The notes under the pieces were generated by a model. That model searched no databases. It had not been told where the DNA came from and worked only from the letters and a program-made list of their open reading frames with translations. Positions 1-10,665 of a stretch of 64,000 nt of DNA are shown here, piece by piece; within the stretch, counting starts at the first letter, position 1, and every line of letters starts with the position of its first letter. The stretch comes from Sambucus nigra (taxonomy: Eukaryota > Streptophyta > Magnoliopsida > Dipsacales > Adoxaceae), in the NCBI GenBank assembly GCA_949130495.1, contig OX422221.1, forward strand, positions 154,931,241-154,995,240. The letters are read 5' to 3'. A program made the position numbers and the translations under genes.

Positions 1-1020
1 TTAACCCTCCAAGAGGTTCAGGAGAGCTCCTAGAGAAGGATTGGGATCCTAAAATATGTGTAAAAATTGTTAAATAGAGTAGCCTATGCTTTGGAGGTTT
101 TAGTGGATGTTAGGGCAGTGCAAATATTCCTGATCGGATCGAACTATGTAGTTAGGCCCTACAGAATGTTCGGGCGGTGTATCAGAGAATGCTCGACTCT
201 TGGGAGTCTGAAATGTGTGTTTGATAGGGTATGAGTTTGGAGTATCTATAGAGACTCCTAACGATGTGAGATTTGGATAAGAGGGTGATGTTGATAAATA
301 CACCATAAAATAGGTGCATGACTGACATGATGCTATCTCACGATCCAAGTCAGGCGACATCCTTAATTTCGAAGATACACTAGTATAGATAAAATGGTTT
401 GGTATTTTTATTCTATTCAGGTGACATTCTTTATTTTGGAGAGATGCGAGGATAGATAGAAATAGTGCAATATCTCGATTCGATTCAAATGACATCCTAA
501 ATTTTAAAGAGACACGAAGAGAGATAGAAATGGCGCCTTCTCTTAATCCAATTAATGTGACATACTAAATTTAAAAAGATTCAAGAAGAGATACAAATGG
601 TGTAGTCGGTCATCCGTTTCAAGTGACATCGTGAATTTTAGAAATATGTGATGAGAGATAAAAAAATATGGGGCTGACTGAGAGGTTGTGAGAAATGCGA
701 TCCTGGCGTTTCTATACTGGGTGTGAACGGACCACCTAAATAGTGATTTTTGAATTGGCAAGTGATCAATCCAGGTGAAACCAAAAGAGGTGTGGAAGGG
801 ACTTATTGAGATCCGACACTGAAATTCCTGACATGACATACCATGTGGCATTTATCAGAGGAGAAAGAAGCGTCACTTGGTACTTGGATGGTTGGGAAGG
901 ACCGAAAGAAGACTCAATAAGTTAAAGTTATAGCATGATTTCTAGGAATACCATTGTGTTAATATTTGGATGTGGAGTAACATATGAAATTGGTGAGTGT
1001 CATGTGACACTGGCCTAAAA
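1..1020. repeat. Left-edge repeat region, probable 3' end/LTR of the Tat-type gypsy element
   Basis: No coding region is recognised. A stretch at about 75-225 resembles 40,620-40,745 at the other end of the split Tat-type element: both share the words AGTGGATGTTAG, a following GCAAAT, a later GAATGCT, and then GAGTCTGAAA in the same order. This is what would be expected of an LTR or terminal untranslated repeat on both sides of one element. The rest holds a tandem array at about 340-690 and AT-rich sequence. True LTR ends (TG...CA, target duplication) could not be located, so assignment to the element is inference. Confidence 0.35.
340..690. repeat. Tandem array of about five 67-bp units
   Basis: The word GACAT followed by an AAATTT-like stretch and later a GA-rich GAGAT segment starts at 356, 423, 491, 559 and 625, giving steps of 67, 68, 68 and 66 bp. 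Units have diverged by substitutions but the phase is kept. Short tandem arrays near the 3' untranslated region are common in Tat/Ogre-type plant gypsy elements, which fits the proposed position just outside the antisense open reading region of such an element. No protein is encoded. Confidence 0.7.
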
Positions 1021-1021
1021 A

Positions 1022-1300
1022 CACCCTATAAATGCAGCCAGTTTAGAAGGTTTTAATTGCACTCGTCATTACAAATTCAAACCATTTTCTTAAAAGAAAA
1101 CTTCATTCTCTTTTCAAGACAAGATACTTCACCCTTCCTGTTAAGAATGGAGATTCCACCACTAATGACACTACCACTAGTAGAGAAGGCAAGTGTTATA
1201 CATCAACATCCACCCAAGACAAAGCCATATGTTAATGATTGGGTGGACATTAAACTCCCTTTATGGACAATATCATGGTATGACGATGAGTAAAAGACCA
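1022..1300 (+). promoter_or_regulatory. TATA-like promoter and short leader ORF
   Basis: A good TATA box (CCCTATAAATGCAGCC) lies at about 1,028-1,043 and is followed by an A/C/T-rich leader and an ATG at 1,147 that opens 48 codons to a stop at 1,291. The short peptide is not recognised. The position, upstream of the plus-strand reading region at 1.86-2.5 kb, suggests a promoter and first exon of an antisense gene carried by the minus-strand Tat-type element; a retrotransposon LTR promoter is the alternative. No conserved downstream promoter elements can be shown by eye. Confidence 0.3.
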
Positions 1301-1857
1301 AAGGATAAGAGAATTTTATATCCCTAGCCATTGAACCATATAAAGAACACCCTAATGAGCCGTCTACTTTTTTTTCGAGTATTCTTTACTATATGTCCAT
1401 ATTTGGACATATTAAGCAAAAGAACCATGTATGTAATAGAGTGGGATATTCAATACCATATACATTATTAAGGAATGGGGGAGAAAAGGGGAGCATGAGT
1501 GCTGGAAAACACTCGACTACTATGTTGGACAAAATAGTGTTGGTAATTTGTGTCCCCAGTGTTTAGGGGTTTGTACGTGGAGTGCCTTTTGAAGTGTGTT
1601 ATTGGATACTTGCTTAATGATGAGGTTGTTACTAGAATGTGAAGGTGTAAAAATAAGAGCTATCCCAGGAAGAAGATTATAATTTCTATGGCGATGGTTG
1701 AGATAGTTACTTCCGGATGACAATAGTCAATGGAGAACAAATGCAGTCAGTATCAGATGGATTTTTTCTATTCATTTTTATTATTGTCATTTTGCTCTGC
1801 ATCTGTTTTATTGTTGCCATTGTAGTATTTTTTTTATGTTTTTCCTTTTTAGGTAGT

Positions 1858-2500
1858 AAAGGCTCTAGGCTCTCCAAGTGAAATATATGAGCTCTAGGAG
1901 ACTTCCTAATGAGAGTGAAAGAGTTAGTTCATTCCTTAGGCTTCAGGGTATTCTAGATACCATGAAGGAAATTTTATCATGTCATCCATATGTGGCATCG
2001 TCTCTTATAGATTATTGGGGGAATTTCATAAATAACCTACACTTATCTTTTGGTAAGATGATTGTTACCTATTTGGACATGCTAAAATTGGCCAGATTTT
2101 CGTTAGAATGGGATGCTAATTTATGTGGACTACAAGAGGGGGTCGACTGATTCAATGGTAGAGGATGCAGTTAGTAACATCTATGCCAGGTCTAGTGGGT
2201 GGTCCTTCTTATTGGGTGATTTAAAGAGGAAGATCCAGGGGTTACCTCTAGTGAAGGCAAGTGGGATGGAGATTCATAGCCATCCCCATCTGGTTATGCT
2301 ATATATACTGGGGAAGTTATTGGGGTGTGAAAGTGACATTGTTCATCGATGGTTGATGCCATTCGTGATAGATTTCACCTGTATCTAGACCAATTACTTG
2401 GGAGTCTCGGTATTAGGCCACTTTTATGTTATGTTGAGTACCTACTCTTGAGGGGTCTTCCAAAACCTAAGCGATTTTTCCTATCTTTTAGAGGTAAGTA
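1858..2500 (+). pseudogene. Decayed plant mobile domain (PMD)-like antisense ORF, possible exon
   Basis: The frame opening at 1,878 reads 90 residues. Near its end is a segment NLHLSFGKMIVTYLDM, which resembles the PMD signature in which a hydrophobic-His-Leu run is followed by GEM-T-TL-D-V (PF10536 family). The reading shifts frame near 2,113 and again near 2,349, so it is broken. A pyrimidine-rich stretch ending in TTTTTAG at about 1,852 looks like a splice acceptor, and AG|GTAAGT at about 2,492 like a donor. Tat-lineage gypsy elements are known to carry extra ORFs antisense to gag-pol between integrase and 3' LTR, some with similarity to plant mobile domain genes; the position and strand here fit. 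It could instead be a captured host gene fragment. Confidence 0.35.
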
Positions 2501-5310
2501 TACGCTTTGCATTACATATTTTAGTTGTCTTTCCGTAATGTTAGATACCTTTTGAATATTGCGTCATGATTTATCCTTTGTAGTGTATGTTCTATTAAAA
2601 CATGGGTCTGGCTTAGGTTTTTTGTAGATGTCAGGTACTAGAGAGGTTTAGCCTTTTGACTTAGTTCGAGAACCACCATAGCTCTGTGATGATTACCTCC
2701 TACATGATTCCTAATTTTTTAGGAAAAGTGACTGATGACAGGGTAAGGGTTTTACTTTCTTTATTTATGTGCTATTTTATATGATACTATCCTAAGAATG
2801 TTTATGACACGCCATTTTGAATTGATGGTTTACTATAAGTGAAATAAAAACTCTAAAGTCTGTCCATGCATAGTGGGCAAATTCATTGACCCCAATACGA
2901 TCCTGTAAATAATTCCTGCTCCATTACGAGTCTGCATACATGGTTTATCTAGGAGGGAGAGTTTTTGTACAGTATTCTTAGGATAGTGACCTGATTGTAG
3001 AGATTCTTCCTTTGGTAAATATGGTTTTCACCTCTTATTTGTTTGAGGGGTAGAGGACATAATATGTTAGTGGTTGGGAGTACTTTGAATTCTTGGAAGA
3101 GAGTATGTCATATGATTAGTTTTTATGAAAGGTCATGTTTACCCCACTAGAGCATCCTATTGGTAGGGGAGTACAGAAGTCTCAGAGGACGTCTTCTAAT
3201 AGTGGTGGATCATATGGATCATTTACTTCCATACCCAAGGTTGAGGATTGTATTGATTTGGAGGAGTTAGAGAACTTGCCTTTTTCATACGTCTTTACGA
3301 ATTTATATGGGAATATGGTAAAGGTTCTGGTGCCGCTAAATGTTGGTGGTGAAAATAACCTAGAAATTCCCCGTGATCTGTTTGCTAGAGAGGTATATTC
3401 TTTTTTAGCATTTTCTTTCAGTTACTACATTTTAATTTCCTATAGAAATTATCTTGTATTGATATCATCATTTCTTCTTATTGTCTTTACAACGAGTAAC
3501 TGCTCATGGTTCCTGATCATGGATTACATTATTTTAGTGGTATCTCACATGCTAACATAGTCTTTACACTTAATGATGTGAGGGAAACCTGATCAGGAAA
3601 CAATTCCTTCTTTATGAAAGATAGTAGAAACGTGTCTCTTCAGAGGGAAGCTTAAGATAGTCGTAGGAATGCCCAGATCCAAGTGAGGAGTGTTAATAGC
3701 AGCAACATCAGTAGGAGTAGTGGTTTTGTCAAAGATTGAGAATGCCATGGATGATCAAAACCCCCTTTTAGAGAGAGAGAGGGTAAAGTGAGAAAGTATG
3801 TGAGAGAGAGAGAGAGAAATATAGAGATAAAGAGGAAGACATGTGGACATATCCCCTTTTCCACTTTATGATGTTATATGTTTAAGATGTATGGATATTA
3901 TGACTTGTTTAGATGGGAATATATATTTCTTTATGTTTATGAAGTTGATTGATCTTTATCCATTGAGATAGATGAATATTTTTGATTTTTTTGTGTGTGT
4001 GCAAAAAATCCAATTTTTGGCTGAAAACACACTGATGATGGGGTGTTCCACTTTTTTCTTTCACGGGGCCTTTATAAGAAGACAAAATTCATTATTGTCC
4101 TTTTGAAGTGATGGAAAAAATAATGTAAAGTCAATGAATGCCCTGTAAGCTAAACATCATAAGCAAATAATGCATATTCACACACTCATACACACAATAT
4201 GCATACTTATTCTTTTTAGGAGAACATGAATTGGTTCTAACTTTATTTACTTGCATAAAAATAAGGATTAAGGAAGTGGGGGGTAAATATGTAAATGTCC
4301 TATAATTGGGAAATTGGGAAAAAGGATCGCAAGTAGTCAAGAACCTAGTTGGGGAGTGATGGGGCATTCTATTGTTGCAAAGATGCATTGGAGGCACCAA
4401 GTAACTTTGAAAGGAGTAGGGGTTAGAGTAGCCAATATAGTTGCATGCCAAATGAAATATGTGGGATTCCAGACAACTCATTTATTGTTTGGTCATAGGG
4501 GTGGTTTGGGCTATAAAAGTAGGGAAAAATTTGGGTAGAACTCACATATTTATTCACTGTAAACTCTCTACTTTTGACTATAATTTCCATGGCATTTCAT
4601 ACTCATCGATATTTCGAGCGATATTAGTTGTGCTTATCTTATCTCATATACTCTTTGTCTTCTGTTGAACAAATAGACCTTGGGAGGGTGCGTCTATTGC
4701 TAAACTGGTATGATGATCCACTTAACTAGGGATTGATTAGGGAAGTTATATGATTTTGGTGCTCGAAGTATCACCTTTTCCTTTTTATCTTCGACAAAGC
4801 CAAGGTAATGTAAGAGGATTTTTCTTCCTTATTAGGGTATACCATATGCTCCCCTTTGCCGTAGGTAGACATTATTATTAGTACTCTGAGCAAGATGGCT
4901 CACGTTCTGAATATACCCTATCATCGATTTGAAGGGATGCTAGTTGCAGGATATGTAAACTTGGATCTCATGATGGACCACTTCTCATGTTGTTGTGAGG
5001 AGGACAATTTATATACATAAAATCAGAGATGTGTTATGATCCTATTTTTTGACTTGAATCTTGTCTTTACAAACTAACGCGATCGTAATTCACACCCATC
5101 TGATGGATATGGACTTCTAAATAACTATTAATACAGATTATTATGATAAGACCGAGAGAGATGTTAAATCTCCTAAATGTGGTCTACCAAGATCCCAAGA
5201 CAAGCCTAATTGGTAACCACATAATTTTGTAAATGTGGCTCTTGGAGCACTTTCAGTTGGTGTTTCCTTATGCAGGGATTCAGGTAACGCCATGAGGGTT
5301 CTTTTGGAGG
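2501..5310. other. Unassigned region between integrase and the PMD-like segment
   Basis: This stretch has no recognised protein. A plus-strand frame at 3,135-3,560 starts with a Ser/Gly-rich segment, is followed by an acidic part (about residues 34-50) and ends in a hydrophobic, probably intronic translation; I do not recognise it. Pyrimidine tract plus AG and AG|GT words recur (near 2,620 and 2,739), so introns are possible. A (GA)n-rich tract lies at 3,771-3,822. TATA-like words with short leaders occur at about 4,070 (CCTTTATAAGAAG) and 4,512 (GGCTATAAAAGTAGGG). Overall it is compatible with the long spacer between integrase and 3' LTR of a Tat/Ogre element. Confidence 0.4.
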
Positions 5311-5733
5311 ATGTTAACGTCCCATAGCCACACGACTGTGATGGAATGGTCATATTGGATTGCTAACATTGGGATACAATTAATTCGTTCGGTTGTTCCA
5401 TGGTGGGAAAGGGCATATAATCTTCATGTTTGCTCCATTTGTGTATTTAGAATTGTTGTCTATCAATCAAGTGTTCTTTTGCTAGCCAACCCGTTTAATG
5501 AGGAATTTAGACTTTGTGCAGGGGCCTATAAATTCATGGGATCGTCGGGGTCTATGTACCAGAGTTGTTTACCGAAAGACTTGGAACAAGGAGATAAAGT
5601 GTCTCGAGGATGCTTGATTGCCGTGACTATGAGGTGGGCATTGAAGCCATCCATACTCGTAGAGTTGTACTATCTATTATGGTTATGGCTTAGTAGGAAA
5701 TATTTGTGTGTTAGTGATGCGCATACTCACTGA
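5311..5733 (+). other. Unrecognised 140-codon plus-strand open frame
   Basis: This is one of the longest frames in the left 10 kb (140 codons, ATG at 5,311, stop at 5,731). Its middle contains a hydrophobic stretch around residues 40-65, and I do not recognise a family. It lies on the same strand as the PMD-like segment and may be a later exon of the same antisense gene, but nothing proves this. It could equally be a chance frame. About 580 bp of unassigned sequence separates it from the integrase C-terminus on the other strand. Confidence 0.2.
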
Positions 5734-6309
5734 GTTGCTAAGAATTGCCTGAATTGCAACTTGTGCTTCACCATTATCATAGTTATGAAACCTGAATGGA
5801 GGCGAGTTTGGATAATGGTAACTAGGTCCAATTTTAGGTTCTTATTGAGGGTATTTCTCTTAATTTCTAATTTTCTATATTTTTATCATCATAGTTCTTG
5901 CTTTGGTAGTTTTGCCTTTATTTTTAAGGGAAACAACCATTAAATTGGGCTTTCCCAAAATATATGCAATTTATGTTTAAAAGACCATGTTTAGTGTTGT
6001 CATGTCTTTCTTTCCTCTGAGGCGTATGTTTTTTCTATCCATAGTGTTTTCATGAGATAGGGTCATCCTTCGATATGAATGACTGAGAAAAGGAGTGTGG
6101 TAGTTTTTAGGTTTATTGTGACTGATCCTGAAATGATGTCTTAGGTTGCTTTTATATCCACATAAGTAGAAGGAAGTGCAAATCTTTTTGCAAAATATCT
6201 AGAAAGTACTCATGGAGAATCTGGTCTATGTATTTCTCACTTGTGTTTGCGACTGAGGATAAAATATTTTCTTGATGTTTGCTGGGTGATCAAGGGTAAT
6301 TTATTTTGA

Positions 6310-7236
6310 GGCGGTCTAGGTTAATAGGTTGGATGAGTTCTTTCCATCGTGGTCCATTAAAATGGTATCAACACCTTTCATGATATTTTCACGAGGTAGG
6401 GCCCAGTCCAGTTAAGTTCAAAATTTCCCCGGAGGTCTTGTAAAGGTTCTTGATTTTATTTAAGCACGAGCTCTCCTTCCCAGATTCCTCAATACTTAAT
6501 GCGATGGCTGAATGCACGAGCGATGCGACGATGATATCCCTGATTGTGATATGTTTCCCATAGTCGGTGATCATTTATCATGGAATGTTTCTCGTATTGT
6601 CACTAGAGCCAACCGTCTTTGGAAATTTAATTTCCAAGAGGATTTATAGAGAGTTAAGTACTCTAGCGGTAGGACTGATTCCATTTTGTAGACTCGAATG
6701 TAAGGCATAGTGCTTATCGATGTCTTTTTGGATGTATGGTATCCTCAAAGGTTATACAATAAGTTTTAAATCCATCCCCGATAGTTTTCTTTCATGCGGT
6801 TGCAGATGCTTTTTTTGTTTTTATTGGTGGCTTTGATGACTTCATTGGTTTTTGGATTGGTGGTTGAGAATCTGCGACGTGTGATGCCGTATTCCTTGAC
6901 TATATCTGTAACTTCCTCCTCGAAGTGTAATCGATAATTTGACACTAGCTCTAAGGTCATGCAATAATAGAATATGATATTTTTTTATGTATTAATTGTT
7001 CTAACTTTTTTTATTTTTAGTACCAGTTATGATTCAGATTTTGCCCCTTCAGTAAAGTATTCGATGGCTACTAATAAGAATTCACGACCGTTGGATGCCT
7101 TGGGGGTTATCTTCTTGATGATGTTAATTGCCCGTGTAGAGAAGGGACAATGCGATGTCATGATGCATAGTTTGTGCAGGAGACATTTTTGGAAGTGAGA
7201 GAATCTCTGTGATTTTTGACATTTCTTGATATGCAC
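6310..7236 (-). pseudogene. Tat/Ogre-type Ty3/gypsy integrase, core and C-terminal part (decayed)
   Basis: Reading the minus strand from 7,236 downward gives a TSHCPFSTRAINIIKK segment followed by ITPKASNG and FLLVAIEYFT, which is the start of the retroviral-type integrase core as seen in plant Tat elements. The core continues at 6,960-6,766 with LVSNYRLHFEEEV, then EYGITRRR, then NEVIKATNK. Around 6,440-6,400 follows NWTGPYLV and then QPINLDRLK (about 6,340), typical of the C-terminal domain that ends pol. All three catalytic positions are changed: the first Asp (INII, expected ID-I), the second (VSN, expected VSD) and the Glu (IKA, expected VEA). Stops occur throughout, so the enzyme is dead. 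Confidence 0.75.
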
Positions 7237-7239
7237 ATT

Positions 7240-7734
7240 GCAATCGTGGGTAATAGTACTCTAAGAGAAACCCTTACGGGTATGTTAAAAATAAAAAAAT
7301 AGAGTTTTAGTGTATGCTGTGGGTACCGCATATAGTTATATATGCAATTTGAAAGGGTAAAATTTAGCAAATATAGAAATACCTTAGTTGGTTCTAAGTA
7401 GGGTCCTTCCGTGATGAAAAAAAAGAAATTTGGCTTAAGCGGAACATCATGTTCCGCCCAACACAATAATGATATTTTCCTTAATTAACTTTCAACCCCA
7501 ATAGTTCTTAAGGTATTATTGCGTAAATTCATTTCATTTATTTATTTTTAGTTGGGTATTAAATTTTGGGTCTAAACAAAATAAGATAAGGATTTGGGGG
7601 GAAAAATGTAATATGGCCATCCCATTAAGCGGAACATCATGTTCCACCCAAGGGTTTCATCCTCCATGCCTACCCGAAGTCGTTTTGATGCCTATAGGGT
7701 ATATATCCATTATCCCATAACATTTTCTACTCTT
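7240..7734. other. Non-integrase segment inside the integrase with a duplicated palindrome
   Basis: Between the zinc-binding part (7,735-8,124) and the catalytic core of the integrase about 0.5 kb does not read as integrase, although only a few dozen codons are expected there. It carries two copies of a 26 bp block, at about 7,436-7,461 and 7,626-7,651, each built on the palindrome GCGGAACATCATGTTCCGC (perfect at 7,439-7,457; one change at 7,629-7,647). It may be a small insertion, but terminal inverted repeats and a target duplication were not identified. Confidence 0.4.
7439..7647. repeat. Direct repeat of a 19-bp palindrome, 190 bp apart
   Basis: The copy at 7,439-7,457 is a perfect 9+1+9 palindrome (GCGGAACATCATGTTCCGC). 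The copy at 7,629-7,647 differs by G to A at its next-to-last base. Both are preceded by TTAA and followed by CCAA, so the duplicated unit is longer than the palindrome. The spacing of 190 bp and the matching flanks suggest either the ends of a small inserted element or a duplicated protein-binding site. Confidence 0.7.
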
Positions 7735-8124
7735 TTAGGATGGTATATTTATCCTAAAAAAGTCCAAAATTGGACTGTGCGTAAGGGTTGCTCTAATAGT
7801 ATACCCCTCGAATGATATTTTTGATATCATGTGGCTACTGATATGGGAACCACATTCCTCAGCATGGATCTTTTCAGTGATGGGTTCGATTTTCTTGTGG
7901 GATAGGTAGGATAAGTGCGTCATGTCAAATAATTTTGTCTTATTTGGTATCCTAATTGGATATTTTCCCACTTTTAAAAAGTTCCAGATGTCATAATAAG
8001 AATGGATCAATTTTCGATGTTCGCCTAGGTTGTATATGTGTGAAGTCTCAGTATACTGGATAACTATCACTGCTTCTGAAGATGGGTCTATAGGAATATC
8101 AATCATTAAGGCTAAGGTGACCAA
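7735..8124 (-). pseudogene. Tat-type integrase N-terminal (zinc-binding) region and linker
   Basis: The frame from 8,124 to 7,735 contains ALMIDIPIDPS near its start, SYYDIWNFLKVGKYP at about residues 42-56 and IHAEECGSHISSHM at about residues 85-98. The order matches the stretch of Tat-lineage pol between RNase H and the integrase core, in which a HAG-CG-H-GG-M segment provides the histidines of the HHCC zinc finger. The cysteine pair normally following is not visible because the frame runs into the unrelated segment at 7,240-7,734. It continues the RNase H remnant upstream and the integrase core downstream on the same strand. Confidence 0.7.
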
Positions 8125-8999
8125 AGAATCTACAAATCTAAGGATTAAGGAATGTAATAGAAGCTAACTCGCTTGAATTGTGGGGATACTTCTTATATTT
8201 TATCATGGAAGGGGAAACAATTTGTCCTCTCAAACTTTCTATTGTCCGAGAATCTAACTAAGGACGAGTGTGGAATATCTCAATACCTTGAATTTCTATA
8301 TTCCATTGCATTGTGCTTCTTGGAGTCCTATGATATAAATCTCATATTCCTTGATATTATTTTTGTAGGGGTAGTCGATCTTGACCACTATTGGTACATA
8401 AATTTCATTTGGTGAGATCAAACAAATACTAATGCCACATACACTTTTGCTTATTGCATCGTTGAAGAACATTTGACATTGCCTTTCTTCTTATAGCGCC
8501 AGTCCGACTTATTAGGAAATGAGATTTCCTTGTATCCAGGCTCAATAAGGGTTCCTTTTGTGAGGTAATCGGACCTTAACCTTTTTACGAATTTCAGAGT
8601 GATGCCATTCTACTTGAGAGTGTGAATTTCTCTAAGTGTAACTTTAAAGGATCCATCCATGATTGGTTGAATGGGAAATGGAAGCATTTATGACTTGCGC
8701 TTTTGAGTGACCTAGACAACAAAACAATAACCATTTTATAATGCTTTGTAATTGACCTCTAAGCCTAAGAATTTGCGATTGATAAACCAAATGGTTATTT
8801 ATTTATAGGAAGTGCCTATTTGTTGAAATAATATGGCCCCAATGAAAGTATCTGTTAGAGAGAGCTACAGTAAGAGTGAAATTCCCGGTTGGGGCAGCAT
8901 GATCACTTGTGGATGGATGCAACACTATTTAATTTGGTCAAACCCCTCTTGGCAATATTTTTTCCAGATATTTGTGGAATCCTTATGAAGGACTTTGAA
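8125..8999 (-). pseudogene. Tat-type RNase H region, heavily decayed
   Basis: The minus strand at about 8,590-8,690 reads MDPLKLHLEKFTLSSRMASL in one frame, matching the DPLKY-FEKP-L-GR-A-W segment that lies in the RNase H/connection part of plant gypsy pol. The rest of the stretch does not read cleanly in any frame and shows many stops. The assignment rests on this motif and on its place between the RT thumb (9,000-9,261) and integrase. Confidence 0.45.
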
Positions 9000-9261
9000 A
9001 ATTGGTTCGCATGTAGATGTTAGTTATAGTATGATCATGTTAATGTACTAGATCTTCTTAAGGAAGCCTCAAACTTCCTTTTCGGTGCACGAGATAGGCA
9101 TTGTTATTTGGCCTTAATTTTCTTTGAGTGAATCTCGATAGCATTTTTCCCTACCAAAAAGCCAAGTATCTTTCTTCTTGTTATTAAACACACATTTTTG
9201 TGGTTTTAATTTCATCTAATATAACTGAAGTCGTTGAAAGAACTTGCCTACTACAGGAATG
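9000..9261 (-). pseudogene. Tat-type reverse transcriptase, C-terminal (thumb) part
   Basis: On the minus strand the segment starts with FFQRL, then LKPQKC, and later SCTEKEV followed by GFL. This is the usual order (F-RL--Y-L-LNP-KC-F ... TEKEVRGFLG) downstream of the YVDD active site of Ty3/gypsy reverse transcriptase. The N-terminal part of the same domain lies at 33,851-34,500 on the same strand, so the gene is split by the copia element between them. Stops and a frameshift are present. Confidence 0.7.
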
Positions 9262-9314
9262 TGTCGGTTAGAGAAGTAAACTAAAACAATGTATTATGTA
9301 ATAGGGGATGTGCT
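9262..9314 (+). repeat. Partial duplicate of the copia LTR 5' end
   Basis: The 53 bp here (GGTTAGAGAAGTAAACTAAA and following) repeat the first about 45 bp of the LTR that begins at 9,315, including AATGTATTATGTAATA against ATGTTTTATGTAATA. The copy is truncated and lies directly before the complete LTR. It may result from replication slippage at the insertion or from a recombination event; it also explains why no clean target duplication is seen on this side. Confidence 0.6.
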
Positions 9315-10650
9315 TGTTAGAGAAGTAGACTAAAACCATGTTTTATGTAATAATTTGAGTTACGGATTTATTATTATAATAAAATAAATTATTCCTATTT
9401 TAATGAGTATCATATATGGACATAATATTTTGCAGTATTTTATATATTGTTGGTGTCTTTTATTCAGCTCAGTAGGTGTTCTGGTGTGTAGAGTACGACT
9501 TACACACAGAGGATTAGATCACCAGTTCTTATAGAATATAATTTTTATCGTTAACGGTCTTTAGATGGAACTGGACACAGCACCAGTAGGGCTGTAGCAC
9601 AATATTTTAGTAGGTCTATCTTGATTACGGGAAACTAAATAGTTTTAACGCATTGTGTTAGTAAACTTTGTGTGTATTGAAAGGGACTAATTTGAGCTCA
9701 TTATTTTAATACTGATTTTATAAGACAATGTACACCTTGTGATTATTTGGTTTATTTAAGGCTCTTAATCTGGATATGATTGATGAACACATGCACTAGT
9801 TATTCATTACTTTGACTTATCAGGTGAGATTCATTGTTGGATAAATATTCTTGATAAATTGGGTAATGGTAATTAATATACGGTGAAAGTATTTTATGTA
9901 TGGAATCCACGTCTCGGTATAGAGACTGGTGATACTCCCTTGAGATGCTTATAAGTTTTGTATGTGTCAAACCCTACAGGTGGATTATGATAATTTGACA
10001 CTACAAATAAGTTAAGTTAGATGGCTCAAGGACTTAAAGAAGTTAATCAAATAAATTATCATTAATTTATTTTATTAACAAGTATCTGTAACCTTAACGT
10101 GGGGGGAATTAAGTAGTTAATAATAAGTAGCTCGAAATATAATTTTGAGTTAAGGAGTGGAGTTGCAAATATAATTATTTAGTGGTATTAATTATAATTA
10201 AAGGACTAAGATTAGGATCCGGGAAGGATTAGGTTGTCTCAGACCCATTAGGGGCCACATCCTTATCTCTCCTTCGGGTCCCTACTGTAGCCTATATATA
10301 TGCACCTAAGTCTCATTCTTTCTTAACCTAACATTCACTTTTGGATACGCAAAAGATCCAAGTTCGGGCTTGTGAGAAAGAGAGGCATCAGAGAAGAAAG
10401 AGGAGAAAAGAAGATGGTTATGAAATTGGAGCCCACCCTCTACTCGTGATTATCCTTATCAGGAATACAGTAGTAGACTGTGAGGTAAGTCGGGCCTTCA
10501 CATATTCTATTCGTGCAAAGACAATATCAAATATAATAGATCTCGAAAGGTAAAACCTAATTCTACCTTGTAGGATTTCATGTATGAGTAATTTTTTTGT
10601 AGTTCAATCTATATGCATTTTCAATAGAGCCTAGGACTTCCTCTCTAACA
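9315..10650 (+). mobile_element. 5' LTR of Ty1/copia element 1
   Basis: The LTR begins TGTTAGAGAAGTAGAC and ends CTCTCTAACA (TG...CA), is about 1,336 bp long, and is followed at once by a primer-binding-site-like sequence. It matches 32,516-33,850 over its full length at an estimated 85-90 percent, so the two are the LTR pair of one old insertion in plus orientation. A TATA-like CCTATATATATGCACC lies at about 10,291-10,306, repeated at the same place in the other LTR. The element sits inside the reverse transcriptase of the Tat-type element. Confidence 0.85.
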
Positions 10651-10665
10651 ATTGGTATTAGAGAC
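10651..10665 (+). other. Primer-binding site of copia element 1
   Basis: The sequence ATTGGTATTAGAGAC directly after the LTR resembles the plant initiator-Met tRNA complement (TGGTATCAGAGC) with a few changes. Its position right after the LTR end supports the LTR boundary and the plus-strand orientation. Confidence 0.65.

Noticed and set aside
3652..3864. Leu/Ser-rich minus-strand frame of 70 codons
   Set aside because: Largely the translation of a GA microsatellite; no gene.
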